Shown here: piece after piece, positions 50,459 through 63,089 of the stretch
Numbering within the stretch: the stretch's first letter is position 1
How the letters are laid out: every line of letters starts with the position of its first letter
Assembly (NCBI GenBank): GCA_963966185.1
Contig: CAWZYM010000057.1
Span: 1-64,000, forward strand
DNA from: Rhabditoides inermis
Lineage: Eukaryota > Nematoda > Chromadorea > Rhabditida > Rhabditidae
Direction: 5' to 3'
DNA: 64,000 bases
Notes under the pieces: generated by a model
The model's database searches: none
Seen by the model: only the letters and a program-made list of their open reading frames with translations
Told to the model about the DNA's origin: nothing
Translations under genes and position numbers: made by a program

Positions 50459-52237
50459 TTATCCGAGTCTGTGCATGCCAGTGGGCTGCTTGAGTGTCTC
50501 CACGTAGTTGGCAGGCAGCATGCCCCACTGAAGAGTCCTCTGCACTGTCCCCGTCATCCAACCCTCGTCCACCTTCTGGCAGTTGACGATCACATCACCC
50601 TCAAGGAACGTCACCTAAACAAGAGACATAAGTTATGTTTTAGGTTATCTATCACTGTTTTCCGAGTTGTGAAATAGGTGACTCACCTCGTCCTTGTCGG
50701 CAGCAGTGTAGTCGTATATGGCTTTGACGGCGAATCCGGCGGTTCTGATTTCGATGGACGGCCGTCTGTCGACGGAGGCAGCCGAGCCGCGTCCACTCGA
50801 CACGGACTGAGTGGGAGACACCTGCTTGGCCGCCGACGGCGTGTCTTCTGTAAAGTCGGCGCAGTAGCGGATTGTCGACCCGCCCAGATTCATGTTCACT
50901 GCAACCACACACTTGAGACACACACACACCATTAAGATACATGTGTGTGATAGTGTGTCACGTCAGAGTCACGCTAGTCAACACTGTGGAGTGAGGCACG
51001 GCAGGTGAATGGTGTGAGAGAGGTGACTGACTGAGTCTGTCGGCGGTCCTGCCGGCTGCCGTCTGCTGCGCTGCCTGCGAGGCGACCGTGCCCCACTGGC
51101 CGTTCAGCGGATCATAGTCGTGGATGCTCCCCACCCGAGACGAACCATTCGACACTGCAATAGCCACGCTCAGATCACGCCCATCCCATACGCTCCCAGT
51201 GAGTGGAAAGGAAAGGAAAGTGAACAGAGACATTGATAGAAAGCATGCCTGGACCGGTCTCGCTGCTGTAGACGAGAGTCGACGCCTGCTGTTGGCGCGC
51301 CGAGTAAGACGAGTCGAACGATGGGGCGGGGCCAGAGTGGGCGGGGCCAGTGGGCGAAAACATGGCCGGCGGAGCATCTGAACGGAGCGGGGTTAGTGGA
51401 CAACACACATGCATGCATTGACTGATTCGGAGACCGAAGACCAGCTTCAAATGTTTTATGAGCAGTGAGGGACATTGAGCAAGAGTGGTGGCACGGACTA
51501 GACAACACTACTACACAAGGAGGAGGCGAAAGCGAATCACGCGATTCCATACAAAGCGGCCGAGGACGGGCACTCCGTTTCAGTTAGTCTACAAAGCATT
51601 AAGAGTGTGCGTGGGCGTGAGTGAAGAGTTTTGATTTGTGTGCGAGGGGGCTAGTCCGTGGGTGCGGGGGCGGCCTGCGATCCGGCAGGGGGAACCACAG
51701 GGCCTATACGATCACCGAATCAATCGATATTAACAATGTGTTCATTTCTCAGCACCGAGAAGCGTTACTTTGACGGGATAGAGTAGCTCGTCGCCCCGTC
51801 GCACGGGCGGTCCGAGCGACGGGTCGACTGCCCATCCGGGGTCGACAGGAGCGCCCGCGGCAGGCGCCCGTGTGCCCCCCGCGGCAGCCACGGCCCCCTC
51901 ACCTGCACTGTTGCCCTCGACGGTGAGCGGCCGCTGCCCCTCCTGCTGCGCCTTCCTCGCTGCCTCTCCTGTGTATGTCAGCTGCGACTGCGCCTGCAAT
52001 GCGTGTGTGGAGGCGGGGCGAGAGGGGGCGTGGCCTACCTGTGTGTTCTTGAGATGGCGAGTCATCTCGGGATCGTCAGCTATCTCGATCTTTGTTCCCT
52101 TCATCTTCTCGTACTCGGCATGGTATTGCACCTGAAAAGAGATATCACCAACTGTTCTTTTTTATTCGTGTGTGTCGTTGACAACACACGACCTCATACT
52201 ACATTTCCTTTCTTTATCTCTTTCTTTCCCCCCTCAT

Positions 52238-52279
<42 letters not shown>

Positions 52280-52576
52280 GTATACATTCCTCACGGCGAC
52301 AAGACGAGATGGAACATTGTTGATAGCGCGAGAGCATATCTATGTTTATGCTAAATGGGAATACTAGCTAGAATGTGTTCATGGTCGTACGTGAGGCAAA
52401 TGGGCGTGACCAATGTGGGCGGAGATTGTGAGAACAACCTCGCGGTCACAGGGTGGTCATTCCCAGAGGGGTCTTGAGGGAACAACTAATCTCGAACGCC
52501 GGACTGGCTAATCGAGTGGAGAGGGTGTTGTCCACCCAAAACGGGCAAAGACCGCCCGCCATTCCTGCTAACCGCT

Positions 52577-52619
<43 letters not shown>

Positions 52620-53133
52620 CACAACACACACACACACGGTGTAAAGTCGTCGGATGTGGCGCAATGGAAAGCGATCGGCTCTTGAGATGTGAGTGAGTGT
52701 TGTCTCGTAATCGACCGCCCGATCAGCTGATCGCCCTCTCACCTGGCTCTGCAGCTTGGTGTTCTCGGCGATTCTCCGCATCTCGGGTGTGTCCGCCACC
52801 ACAGAGGCGACCGTCTTCGGGTAGTGCCTTCAATGACGTCACTCATCCACTCATCAAACGGGTCTAACAATTGACTCACGGGGCGCAGTAGGGCATCTTA
52901 TCGTATCCCTTGTAGTTCTTCATATTGAGTGTCATTCCACACACGGTGCATTTGAAACACTGCTTGTGCCACACCTGAACAACATAGTGATAGGGAGAGA
53001 GGTGGGAGAGGGGGGGAGGGGAGAGAGGAAGGGAAAGAGGGGGAGGGGATTATACCTTGTCGAGGCATTTCAACTCCTCGATAGGATAGACTGACTTGCC
53101 GCACTCCTCTCGAGCGCAACGTTTCGCACTCAT
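50459..53133 (-). CDS. LASP1: LASP-type LIM, nebulin-repeat and SH3 protein
   Basis: From the ATG at 53133: a LIM domain ([20 protein letters not shown], then [16 protein letters not shown]), two nebulin repeats ([20 protein letters not shown] and [20 protein letters not shown]), a long Pro/Ala/Gln/Ser-rich linker, and a C-terminal SH3 domain ([40 protein letters not shown]). This is the LASP/nebulette architecture, an actin-binding focal-adhesion scaffold. The ATG directly follows a cttttcag acceptor. One linker exon has a GC donor (CCAG|GCATGC at 51249-51243). It converges on the polymerase gene, with 127 bp between stops. Some linker exons may be optional. Confidence 0.9.
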
Positions 53134-54266
53134 CTGAAAAGAATTAGTGGTAATCGGGTAAATCACCTCAGGGTTATATTGCTACGACAACATTGATGGC
53201 ATGGCATATGAAACCAAACAGGCGGATGCATTGAAATGGGATCGAGTGGAGAGTGGAGAGAGGAGAGGGGAGGAAAATGTGAAAGTGACAATGTGATTGG
53301 ACATATGAATGGCTGAATGGGTGATCGATGTGGGCAGGCAAGTGTGAAGAGAGAGGGGGGAGAGAGAGAGAGGGGGCTCAACACTCTCCAAACACACCGT
53401 TCAAACTACAGTAAGCGGTCAGAAAACAAATGTGGGGTTTTGGATCCTCCTTTAAAACAAAACACTTGAATAGATAAGGTGTTACGACGAGTTTGTGGAG
53501 AGAAGGAGAGAGAAATAGAGAGGGAAGGAGGGAGAGAGAGGAGAGAGGAGAGAGATGGAGAGATGGAGAGAGGGAGAGATGGAGAGAGGAAGAGAGAGAT
53601 GTGGGTGCGGGTCTCGTAATGGATGGCGAGTCAATCAAGATATTACCGAGAATAGCCATTACTGGTATAGTAGTAGTGAGAGAGAGGGCGGAATGGAATG
53701 TGGATGCGGTCATCGCGAGAGCAGGGGTGAGAGAGCGGAGAGGAACAGGCGAGAGAGTGGGGACAAGAAGAAGGCGGCAGGGGGAGAAAGGGAGAAGTGG
53801 GAGGGCGAGTATTACTGCAAGAGCCCAGCGCCGCACTCGCTAGACCTCGAAATCGCTGGAAATCGTCGGATCAATGAGATCCGCGAGTGAAGTGGGAGGA
53901 ATGGATACGAGGCTCGGATTACGACACGCGAATAATTGATGGCTTGTGGGATATGCGGGCGCAGCACTGGCTCACAGATCATGTGCTAGTCATACAGAGA
54001 GGGGTCAACCACGCCTGCCTGCAGGCAAGCACGCCGCCCAAGGCATCAAGGCAGGGTGGGAGAAAGGAGCAGAAGTGATAGGTGATAGATAGGCCAGACC
54101 GGTTCATTTGCATATTTGAACGGGTTGCGTGCGCGGACAATGGAACGGAAGGCGGGAGGCGGCGAGAAAGGAGCTAATGCTATTGCACGCGGAATCAAGG
54201 AGAGAGGGGTATTACTGCAGAGTAGTATGGAACAAAAGGGCGAAGCAGCTGACTGAAATCAGAGAG

Positions 54267-54300
<34 letters not shown>

Positions 54301-56145
54301 TAGGGTTCCTAGAAGTGAGTAAAGGTGTGCTGAGCTGAGTGACGAGATTGACCGGGTGTTCGGAGTGAGGGATTTGAAACCGGAAAGCGAGGATATAGGA
54401 GGGAGGCTGTTTCAGAGTCGGAAGCGAAAGCATAGGAGGGAACACTTGGCGCGAGTGTTGCGAGAGGAGTGAGAGTGGGGGCAGAAGCGCCGCCCACCCC
54501 TGAAACACGCACAACACGGCAATATAAGAGAGGGGGGGGGGTGTTGCAAATATGTGCGTCAGACGGGGGGAGGGAGGAGGGGAGGGTCGGAAGAGATGGT
54601 AAGGGATGTTTAGACTGCGAAAGGAGGGGATGCAGGGATGGACGAAACATCGCGAGACCCGGGAGCAGCCACGAATTGATTACGAAAAATAACCGGTTTC
54701 GGGAGAAATGCTAGGCGAGAGGCGGACGTAAAAAGAAATGAATAAGGATGCGTCATCTTGTTTCTTCTTCAATTACTAAACACATTGGAGTTGCGGGAAC
54801 TGATCTTCCTATATAGTCGGATTGGATCCTATATGCCATCCGTGACATTTCACATGTTGTGCAGTTTTGTGCAACACAACATGTATGTGAGAATATTATT
54901 TAAGAAGCTAACAGATCAAATAGTGTTTGATCTAGACCACCAATTTTGACGCATGCGGAGATAGTGTTCCGTAGTGCATGTTGAAGTGTGAGTAACACAC
55001 TATGATGCACTACTATTGGCAGCGGTGGAATGTGCGCAACAGTCGAGGTTTTCATTTCGACTTCACAATCTATTAGTCAACGGAAAAAGCTATATAATAA
55101 TCCGTTTCGCTTAGCTTGCGCGGTTCGACAATTTACTGTTCGAATACTCCTTGTTGGTACACGTCGATGATATCTAGTTCTCAGGCGGAACACGGGTAAT
55201 CTGAACAATCCATCAGGCCAGCTTTTGGGGGAATTCTCTCCTATGCGTCTTTCATTTTTCGTCCGCGCCCCGCCTCCCGATCGATTTTCCCCGCAGCCCT
55301 GCGGCCACCTCACGACTCCTCTCTCTTCCAGCTGGTTTCTCACTCCATTCGCCACAACCTCAGCTGTTTATGTTTGTTCTTCGTTTGTTCATCTGTCGAA
55401 ACCCTCTTCCAATCGCTTGAACCGTTTTGTACGCGGTAGCCCTCACCCTCAATGTTTACGTTTCTCAGTGCTAACGATGATGTGGCGGCGTAGTGACGTG
55501 GGCGTGTGTGTCATGTCTGCATTGAACCAATCTCCTGGTTTACGGCCTCAATCAATATGTAGGTGTTTTGGGTTGACTGCAAAAACAGTAACCGACTTCG
55601 TTATCTAATCAGCAGTCGTCCAGTTGTCTGTGTCATGTGCACATCGCGCGTTCTTTCTCGTGTATCGCGCGAATCCGAGTTGATTTATTGATTTTCTCCA
55701 CTTACCGCTTCCTGAACGAGTGCTCACATTTCATCCCTCTTAATCGTAGCCTCGGTTATGACTTTGAACGCATTATTGTATTGAGCGAGAGATCCTGCAC
55801 CTCCCTCGCCGCCCCAATGTCGATGATTCATGGATTGACGTGAGTGAGACAGTGTCGATCACATGCAGAGAGCCTAGAAAAAGGGAAATATTGTATACGT
55901 AATAGCTCTGACGACTCGTTCGTCTCTGTATTCACAATGCTGTTTTTGTCGTTTGTATTTCGCTGGCTCCCAGTTCCAGCTGTGAGCTGTGTATTCGATT
56001 CGTCTATCGATTCCTTCCTCCGAACGTGTCTATTTCTGCCGTGTGCGCGTGATGAATATGGCGTCGCGTTCTGATCGCTTACTTCGGATTTTGTTGTCGT
56101 GATGTTCAAATCTTCTTTGTTAATGTTGGCAACATCTGTTTGCAG
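53134..56145. other. 3-kb divergent intergenic region, LASP and V-ATPase
   Basis: The longest gene-poor stretch in the window. It contains GA-rich sequence at 53350-53600, a short (TG)n and GA run at 54270-54300, and otherwise mixed sequence. ORFs here have no recognisable domain. It probably holds promoters and 5' UTR introns of both genes; the V-ATPase ATG follows a splice acceptor directly, so an upstream leader exon or trans-splicing is implied. Confidence 0.55.
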
Positions 56146-59100
56146 ATGGGCGATTCAAACGACCTGTCGTTCTCGGGCGGGCCGCCTCTGGAGGAGGAGA
56201 CCCCCGGCATCTTCCGTTCCGAGGAGGCGAGTGCCACAAGGTTGTGCTTGATTATGTATGTTATTGGATTGCAGATGTGCCTGGCTCAGCTCTTTCTGCA
56301 GTCGGATGCCGCATACAACTGCGTGGCGGAGCTCGGAGAACTCGGACTCGTCCAATTTCGCGATGTCAGTATTTATTAAGTTACATTTTGAGTTATTGAT
56401 TGGTATTTGTCATTTTCAGCTGAACCCGGATACGTCTGCCTTCCAGCGCAAGTACGTCCAGGAGGTGCGCCGTTGCGATGAAATGGAGAGGAAGCTTCGT
56501 GCGTTTTATCAATCAATCAATCGTTTATCCGGAATCGTTATATCTGAATATGACAACACAATCATGATGTTATGAAGCATACAGTAGTGCCTAAGATGCG
56601 AGATACATACATAGGCTAACGCCGGGGAAAGACAGGTAGGCTGACGAGGTTAGTGGTGGAAAGACAATACAGACTTGATCGGTAATCATTCCTGGACCAT
56701 TAGAGTACCATTCTTAACGTGTAGAGCTCCGGGTTTTCCTTTGCTTCCATGCCAATTGATATCTCCTCGCGCCATAGCTGCTTCCACATGAGGATACTTT
56801 CCGCCGCCTCACTGGTTACTCGGGAAGGATTCTTGTCGATGACCGATCATTCGGCGGCGGCGGAACAAAATAAAGACCCGACCGCACGCCGCGGGGAAAA
56901 GAAGAAGAATAGAAGAAGAATGCGTTTTATATTATTTTGTTTTGATAGTTCTGTATTTTTGTCAGAATAGAAGTTATCAGAACAGCTTCAGACTGTGATG
57001 TAATTCGTTCAACTAGATTAGAAATATTACGTTATCTGTAGCTGATTATGCGAGACATGTTAGCACTATCAGAGATGACCGGAGTGAGAAAAAGCTTAGT
57101 GAATAGTGAATGATCAATGACACATTGGTGCTTGATATCGAAGCGCCATTATGTTTGTTTCATTGATGTAAGTGGTAGAAAGCATGATGTATTTTGAAAT
57201 TCTGTCGGGTAACAATCTTGCGAACGATAAATAATTGTCAGTTATCAGTGATGTGGGATAGGAAAATACATGTTTTCGTTATTGACTGTTTGCAGGGTTT
57301 CTGGAGAGGGAGATCCGGAAGGATGAAATTCCTATGCTGGATACTGGAGAGACTCCGGAGGCTCCCCAGCCGAGAGAAATGATCGATTTGGAGGTGTGGG
57401 AGGGAGAAAGAGGAGAGAAAGAGAGGGAGAGAGGGAGTCCTTTAATTTTCAGGCTACGTTCGAAAAGCTCGAAAACGAGCTGCGCGAAGTAAATCAAAAT
57501 GAGGAGACGCTGAAGAAGAACTTCTCTGAGCTGACGGAACTGAAGCACATACTCAGAAAGACGCAGACCTTCTTCGAGGAGGTACGAGAGAAAGGGGAAA
57601 GTGATAGTGGGAGGGAAGATCACGCGAAGTCTAGGTTCACTTTCGTACTACTAGGGTATGGTGAAGGCTCACTCATCAGACTAACTCCCATCTTTCTCTT
57701 CTTCTCAGTTGATTGCTAGCTGCACTGCATTGCACGAATGTCAAGCTTGCATAGACGATTCAGTTTGCAAGTACCTGTCTCTGGACGTTTCAGTTGTTGT
57801 GTGGTGATAAAGATTGTTTGGGTGTGCGGGGTAGAGTAGACTAGGCGTGGACTGTGTGTTGTGTGTAGGTGGAGTGTGGCCGTGTGGGAGGCGCGCGTGT
57901 GCGAGTGGGAGGGCCGAGCAGCGAGTCGGCAGAGCACACGCCTCTTCTCGACGACGACTACGCGGCCGCCGGGTCCGCGGCTGGCGCACTCAACATGGCC
58001 ATCATGCGACTCGGGTACGCTGGAGTGTGCATACGGTAGATGAGTGACCTCTGAGCAACCACGACGACTAGATTGCTGATGCCTGTCTGTGTGTCCCCGT
58101 GTGCACCTCTCTCTATTCACTCTTCCCTCTTCTCTCTCATCTCTCGTCTCTCACTCCCCTCTCCTATGTGTCTAACCCCGGCGTGCAGGCGGGGACGACG
58201 GACCCTCTGGTGCCGCCGGACCACCACGACTCGGAGACGATGGAGCTGACTGCGCCTGCCGCAACGGGGACCATGTTCGCGAACTTCGGGTGAGCCGTCG
58301 TCGGTGGTCGGAGTGTGGTGGAGTGTGTGTTGTGTGCCGTGTCCCCTGCTTGCACCCCCTCCCTACTCCATACTCACCCTCACCCTCTGATTTCGCGTGT
58401 AGCCACCCGCAGTCTCCCTAGCAGGGGTAGTGTTGTGTGGTGCGTGGTAGTGTATGGTTGTGTATTGTGTAGCACGAAGACTTGCTGGCCGCCGAATCGC
58501 TGAGCGAGGATGAGATGGCCAACCCTGCATTCGAGAACACTCCCTTCAAGATGCAGCTGCGGTGAGGCGAAGAGAGAGAGTATTGATTGATTGGTTAGAG
58601 TAATGGATGTGGCGTGCTTCCATCTAGTCGTCGTGGTTGTTGGTAGGCTTGTCCGCCCACCCTAGTCCCGCCCGTGGCCCGTGTGACGGATGAGACGGAT
58701 GTGTTCAGATTCGTGGCGGGTGTGATTCAGCGGGAGCGTCTGCCTGCTTTCGAGCGGCTGCTGTGGAGGGCTTGCAGGGGAAACGTCTTCCTCCGACAGA
58801 GCGAGATTGATGATGTCCTCAACGACACTGTCACGGTTTGTGCGAATGATTTCGTGTTTGGTGTCAAGGTGTTGTTTTGAGGGCGAGCCGGTGAACAAGA
58901 CGGTGTTCATCATCTTCTTCCAAGGCGACCAGCTGAAGACGAAGGTGAAGAAGATCTGTGAGGGCTTCCGGGCCACTCTGTACCCGTGTCCGGATACTCC
59001 CCAGGAGAGGAGGGAGATGAGCATCGGAGTGATGACAAGGATCGAAGACCTCAAGACGGTTCTCGGACAGACGCAGGATCACAGACACAGAGTCCTTGTA

Positions 59101-62100
59101 AGTACACTTTCCATTTCTTATGGTAACTAGTTTAATCACGAGAAAGCTTGATTTGTGTGAGGATTGCAGCCAATGTTTCTTTTAGGTAGCGGCTGCGAAG
59201 AACGTTCGCATGTGGTTGACGAAGGTTCGCAAGATCAAATCCATCTACCACACTCTCAATCTCTTCAACATCGACGTCACCCAGAAGTGTTTGATTGCTG
59301 AGGTGTGGTGTCCCGTGGGAGACCTCGACCGAATCAAGATGGCACTCAAGAGAGGCACGGTACGTTGCCCTCTCTCCTCTCTCCTCTCTCCTCTCTCCTC
59401 TCTCCTCTCTCCTCTCTCCTCTCTCCTCTCTCCTCTCTCCTCTCTCCCCTCTCCTCCTCTCTCCTCCTCTCTCCTCCTCTCTCCTCCTCTCTCCTCTCTC
59501 CTCCTCTCTCCTCCTCTCTCCTCCTCTCTCCTCCTCTCTCCTCCTCTCTCCTCCTCTCTCCTCCTCTCTCCTCCTCTCTCCTCCTCTCTCCTCCTCTCTC
59601 CTCCTCTCTCCTCCTCTCTCCTCCTCTCTCCTCCTCTCTCCTCCTCTCTCCTCCTCTCTCCTCTCTCCTCTCTCCTCTCTCCTCTCTCCTCTCTCCTCTC
59701 TCCTCTCTCCTCTCTCCTCTCTCCTCTCTCCTCTCTCCTCTCTCCTCTCTCCTCCTCTCTCCTCCTCTCTCCTCCTCTCTCCTCCTCTCTCCTCCTCTCT
59801 CCTCCTCTCTCCTCCTCTCCTCTCTCCTCACTCCTCTCACAACAATTTCCCTTCAGGAGGAGTCTGGAAGCACTGTTCCCTCTATCCTGAACCGCATGGA
59901 GACTGTGGAGCAGCCTCCCACTTACCACAAGACGAACAAGTTCACCCGCGGCTTCCAGAACATTGTCGACGCGTACGGAATGGCCACCTACAGGGAGATC
60001 AACCCCGGTAAGCATGGTTTTTTTGGTCGAAAAGTTCATATCACATTGTCATGTACAGCAAAATTTAACTAGGAGGTTGTGTGTTGTGTTTTGAAGTGTG
60101 TTTTGCAGCTCCGTACACGATGGTGACGTTCCCGTTCCTGTTCGCAGTCATGTTCGGAGACATGGGGCATGGACTGATCATGCTGCTCGCTGCTCTCTTC
60201 TTCATTCGGAAGGAGAAGCAGCTCGAGGCGGCCAACATCAAGGACGAGATCTTCCAGACCTTCTTCGGGGGACGCTACGTCATCTTCCTCATGGGAGCCT
60301 TCTCCATCTACACTGGATTCCTCTACAATGACGCGTTCAGGTTGGTTCGCAAAGAGGCAGGACCTGAGGGAGTAGGGCATAGCATATGCGCATTGATTTC
60401 AGCAAGTCCTTCAACGCTTTCGGCTCGTCGTGGCGCAACAGTGTGCCCCACTCGGTACTCGATTCGATCACGAACGGAGAGAAGACGCTGATGCTGGTTC
60501 CGGAGCACGCGTTCGACGTGGGTGGTCCCTTCTCTCTCCCTCTCCAATGTCTCTGTCATCTCGCTCGTTGCAGTCTGCGGGCGGTCCGTACCCTCTAGGT
60601 GTGGATCCAGTGTGGAATGTGGCCGAGGCAAACAAGCTCTCCTTCCTCAACTCTATGAAGATGAAGTCGTCTGTCATCATGGGAATCGCTCAGATGACCT
60701 TCGGAGTCGCCCTCTCTTACCACAACTACAAGTGAGTTGCAAGTGTCGTAGTTCGTAGTGTGCTTCATCCTTCTCTCATTTCAGGTACTTCAAGTCTGAC
60801 CTGGACATCAAGTACATGTTTATTCCCCAGCTGCTCTTCCTCTCATCCATATTCATCTATCTCTGCCTCCAGATCATCTCCAAATGGCTTTTCTTCTCGG
60901 CTGATGTAAGCCCCGCCCCCTCTGGCCCCTCCCACGTGATATATTGCAGGCAGGTCGTGTACTTGGCTATGACTATCCGGGATCGAACTGCGCTCCGTCG
61001 CTCCTCATTGGACTCATCAACATGTTCATGATGAAGGTGGGAAGGGAGGGAAAAGGAGAGGGAGGCACGGAACAACGGAGAGATGTTTCATCTTTCAGTC
61101 TCGCGAGGGTGGTTTCGTGAACGAGGACGGCACTACCAAATATCTCTGCTACCTCAACCTCTGGTACCCTGGACAGGCGAGTTGGAGGGTATCTGAGGAA
61201 TACTGTACCGGCATACTACAGTAGCCCGAATTGCAAGTGTTGGATAATTGAATCTGAATATGTATAATCTTATTCACCTCGTCTCTAATCTAACGGCGTT
61301 CTCGGTTGTAGTCGTTTTTCGAGACGCTCTTTGTGCTGATTGCAATCGCGTGCCTTCCTGTGATGCTGTTCGCAAAGCCCTACTACCTGTGGAAGGCGGA
61401 CAAGGAAAGGCGCGCATCCGGACACACACAGCTGGTTGGTAGACGAGTATCAGTCGAGCACACGGAACACGGACTCGATATCGATTGGCTGGCTGATTAT
61501 CGATTGATTGGCTGGATATGCACGCTGTGACTGCATCCTGCACGCAGCTTTCCCTGTCGTGTGTAGTATGCGGACGGATGTATGTTGGTGGCAGCAGTGC
61601 AGTGAGGACGACTCGTCACGTCCCGCCCCCGTTCCTCTAGATCACTTGGTTTTGGTTGTTATCTGTGCTGGCAGGAGCTGCGTATGTGGTGGTCGAGTGT
61701 GGTGGTTGGTTTCAGGCGACTGTGGAGCTGGTTCTGCTTCTAGTAGCAGTGGTGTGTGTGCCGGTGATGCTGTTTGCCAAGCCGTTTCTGCTGCTGCAGA
61801 GGGAGAAGCGGAGGGCGAGCGGACGGACGCACGAGAGACTGGGAGGGGAGAGTGCCGAGGTCGGGAAGCAAGAGAAGCCACTCACTGCTTGCACTGCTCG
61901 TCTGCCTCTAATCGCTCGTTCCTCTTCGCTTGTGCTTTCCTATGTAGCTAGTCGCTGACCCCTTGTCGTTCGTCCCCTCACTCCCTTCCCCCACTACTGC
62001 TTCCTTGCTCAGCCTTATCCCTAGCCTGCCAATCAATCGATCCAGCCAATCGATTTCATGATCCGTGTGTGTTTTGTGTTGCATGTGTGATGTGTGTTTT

Positions 62101-63089
62101 GCTCTCCGTCTGCATCGTCCTCTCTCTTTCAGTCTGTGCGTGCTGATATGAACGGAGACGATGCGGAGGTGGTTCACTCGGAGCCGAAGCAGAACGGAGG
62201 AGGGGGAGGGGGACACGGACATGGGGATGGGCCGGTGAGGGAGGGAGGGGGGGGGGAGGGGAGGGGAGTCATGTTGTGTTTCAGTTTGACTTCGGAGACG
62301 TGATGGTGTACCAGGCTATCCACACGATCGAGTTCGCCCTTGGCTGCATCTCGCACACTGCGTCCTACCTCCGTCTCTGGGCCCTGTCGCTCGCTCACGC
62401 ACGTCAGTCGAGGGCCGAGGCAGAGTGATGAGTGGCACAGTAGCAGTAGTATGTGTAGTTGATGAAGGGACTTCCGGGTGTACTTCTGCTGGACTCTCAG
62501 TGAGTATAGTTGTTGGCGCGAGTTTTCTAGCCAGCTTTATGCTGATCGTTGTGCTGGAGTAATTAGATGATTTTTTGGGCTACAGTAATCCGTATCGGTC
62601 GGATCAGATAAAGGGAGGGAGGGGGGAGATAGATTGGTATGAGTGATGTGTGTTGTGTGAGTGTGTGTTTGCAGAGCTGTCGGATGTGCTGTGGACGATG
62701 GTGTTCCGTCAGGCATTCGCCCTGGACGGGTACGCGGGCGCAGTCGCCACCTTCCTGCTCTTCTTCGTATTCGCGTCTCTCTCGCTCTTCATCCTCGTTC
62801 TCATGGAGGGGCTCTCCGCATTCCTACACGCACTTCGTCTACACTGGTACGCGCGCACACACACAACACAACACACACCGTTATATGTTATTATATTAAA
62901 AAAAACTGAGCTAAATAATATTATAGTAACGGACAGTAAATACGCGGGGGAGCATAGAATATTACATTACATTGTTGCTGTTTCAGGGTGGAGTTCCAGT
63001 CCAAGTTCTATGGAGGTCTGGGTTATGCGTTCACTCCGTTCTCCTTCGAGAAGATTCTCGCAGATGAAGCTGCCAACGAGGAGTCTTAG
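56146..63089 (+). CDS. unc-32: V-type proton ATPase subunit a (UNC-32 type)
   Basis: About twenty exons. The cytoplasmic N-terminal half contains [60 protein letters not shown] and [20 protein letters not shown]. The membrane half has [51 protein letters not shown] and [20 protein letters not shown], whose Arg serves in proton transfer through the c-ring. The C-terminus is [15 protein letters not shown] onward. The protein is the large integral subunit of V0 in organelle and synaptic membranes. Two exon clusters are alternatives (57869-58561 and 61312-61859). Two introns have GC donors (56227 and 61177). The ATG follows a tttgcag acceptor directly. I give one gene span; coding length depends on exon choice. 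Confidence 0.96.
56227..56274 (+). other. 48-nt GC-AG intron that is in frame if retained
   Basis: The exon ends FRSEE and the donor is GAG|GCGAGT; the acceptor is ttgcag before ATGTGCCTGGC. Removal gives [13 protein letters not shown], the conserved junction. Retention adds 16 residues with no stop ([16 protein letters not shown]). A GC donor plus a frame-neutral length make this a candidate for regulated retention. Confidence 0.75.
56625..56915 (+). repeat. interspersed repeat family B, copy 2
   Basis: Reads ggggaaagacaggtaggctg at one end and gccgcggggaaaagaagaag at the other, matching the reverse complement of 1618-1885. It lies in an intron of the V-ATPase gene. It is the longer of the two copies. 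Confidence 0.72.
57869..58561 (+). other. three mutually exclusive exons in V-ATPase subunit a
   Basis: Three consecutive exons (57869-58014, 58189-58289, 58473-58561) each enter in phase 0 and leave in phase 2. Each therefore joins the upstream exon ending FFEE to the downstream exon at 58709, which starts with A then TTC GTG GCG. The encoded ends are MRLG, ANFG and QLR before [12 protein letters not shown]. Joining any two in series would shift the frame. C. elegans unc-32 is known to have exons 4A, 4B and 4C at this place. Confidence 0.85.
59360..59856 (+). repeat. polypyrimidine intron of (CTCTCCT)n and (CTCCTCT)n
   Basis: The 497-nt V-ATPase intron is almost entirely C and T, in blocks of CTCTCCT and CTCCTCT units from the donor to about 30 nt before the acceptor. 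It is a minisatellite that forms the whole intron body. Confidence 0.95.
61312..61859 (+). other. two mutually exclusive transmembrane exons in V-ATPase subunit a
   Basis: Exon A (61312-61434, 41 codons) encodes [20 protein letters not shown]. Exon B (61716-61859, 48 codons) encodes [20 protein letters not shown]. Both enter and leave in phase 0 and replace the same membrane helix, sharing PVMLFAKP and ERRASG or KRRASG. The upstream exon ends WYPGQ with a GC donor; the downstream exon starts [10 protein letters not shown] at 62133. This matches the position of exons 7A and 7B of C. elegans unc-32. Confidence 0.92.
62080..62085 (+). promoter_or_regulatory. TGCATG motif, candidate RBFOX/FOX-1 site
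   Basis: TGCATG lies in the intron after alternative exon B, inside a GT-rich stretch (gtgttttgtgttgcatgtgt). Two TGCACG motifs, a weaker RBFOX site, lie in the intron between exons A and B at 61519-61524 and 61539-61544. FOX-1/ASD-1 and UNC-75 are known to control the corresponding exons of unc-32; the role here is inferred. Confidence 0.55.

Noticed and set aside
52655..52740. Possible tRNA gene (gtggcgcaatggaaagcg...) in a LASP intron
   Set aside because: There is an A-box-like start but no convincing B box or cloverleaf, so it is not called.
55077..55608. Frames at 55077-55355 (minus) and 55225-55608 (plus) upstream of the V-ATPase
   Set aside because: No domain, no splice continuity with a neighbour and no sign of conservation; probably chance frames in 5' flanking DNA.
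59210..60072. Long Ser-Leu frames on the plus strand and Arg-Glu frames on the minus strand near 59245-60072
   Set aside because: They run through the CT-rich V-ATPase intron. The conserved protein requires splicing from 59359 to 59857.
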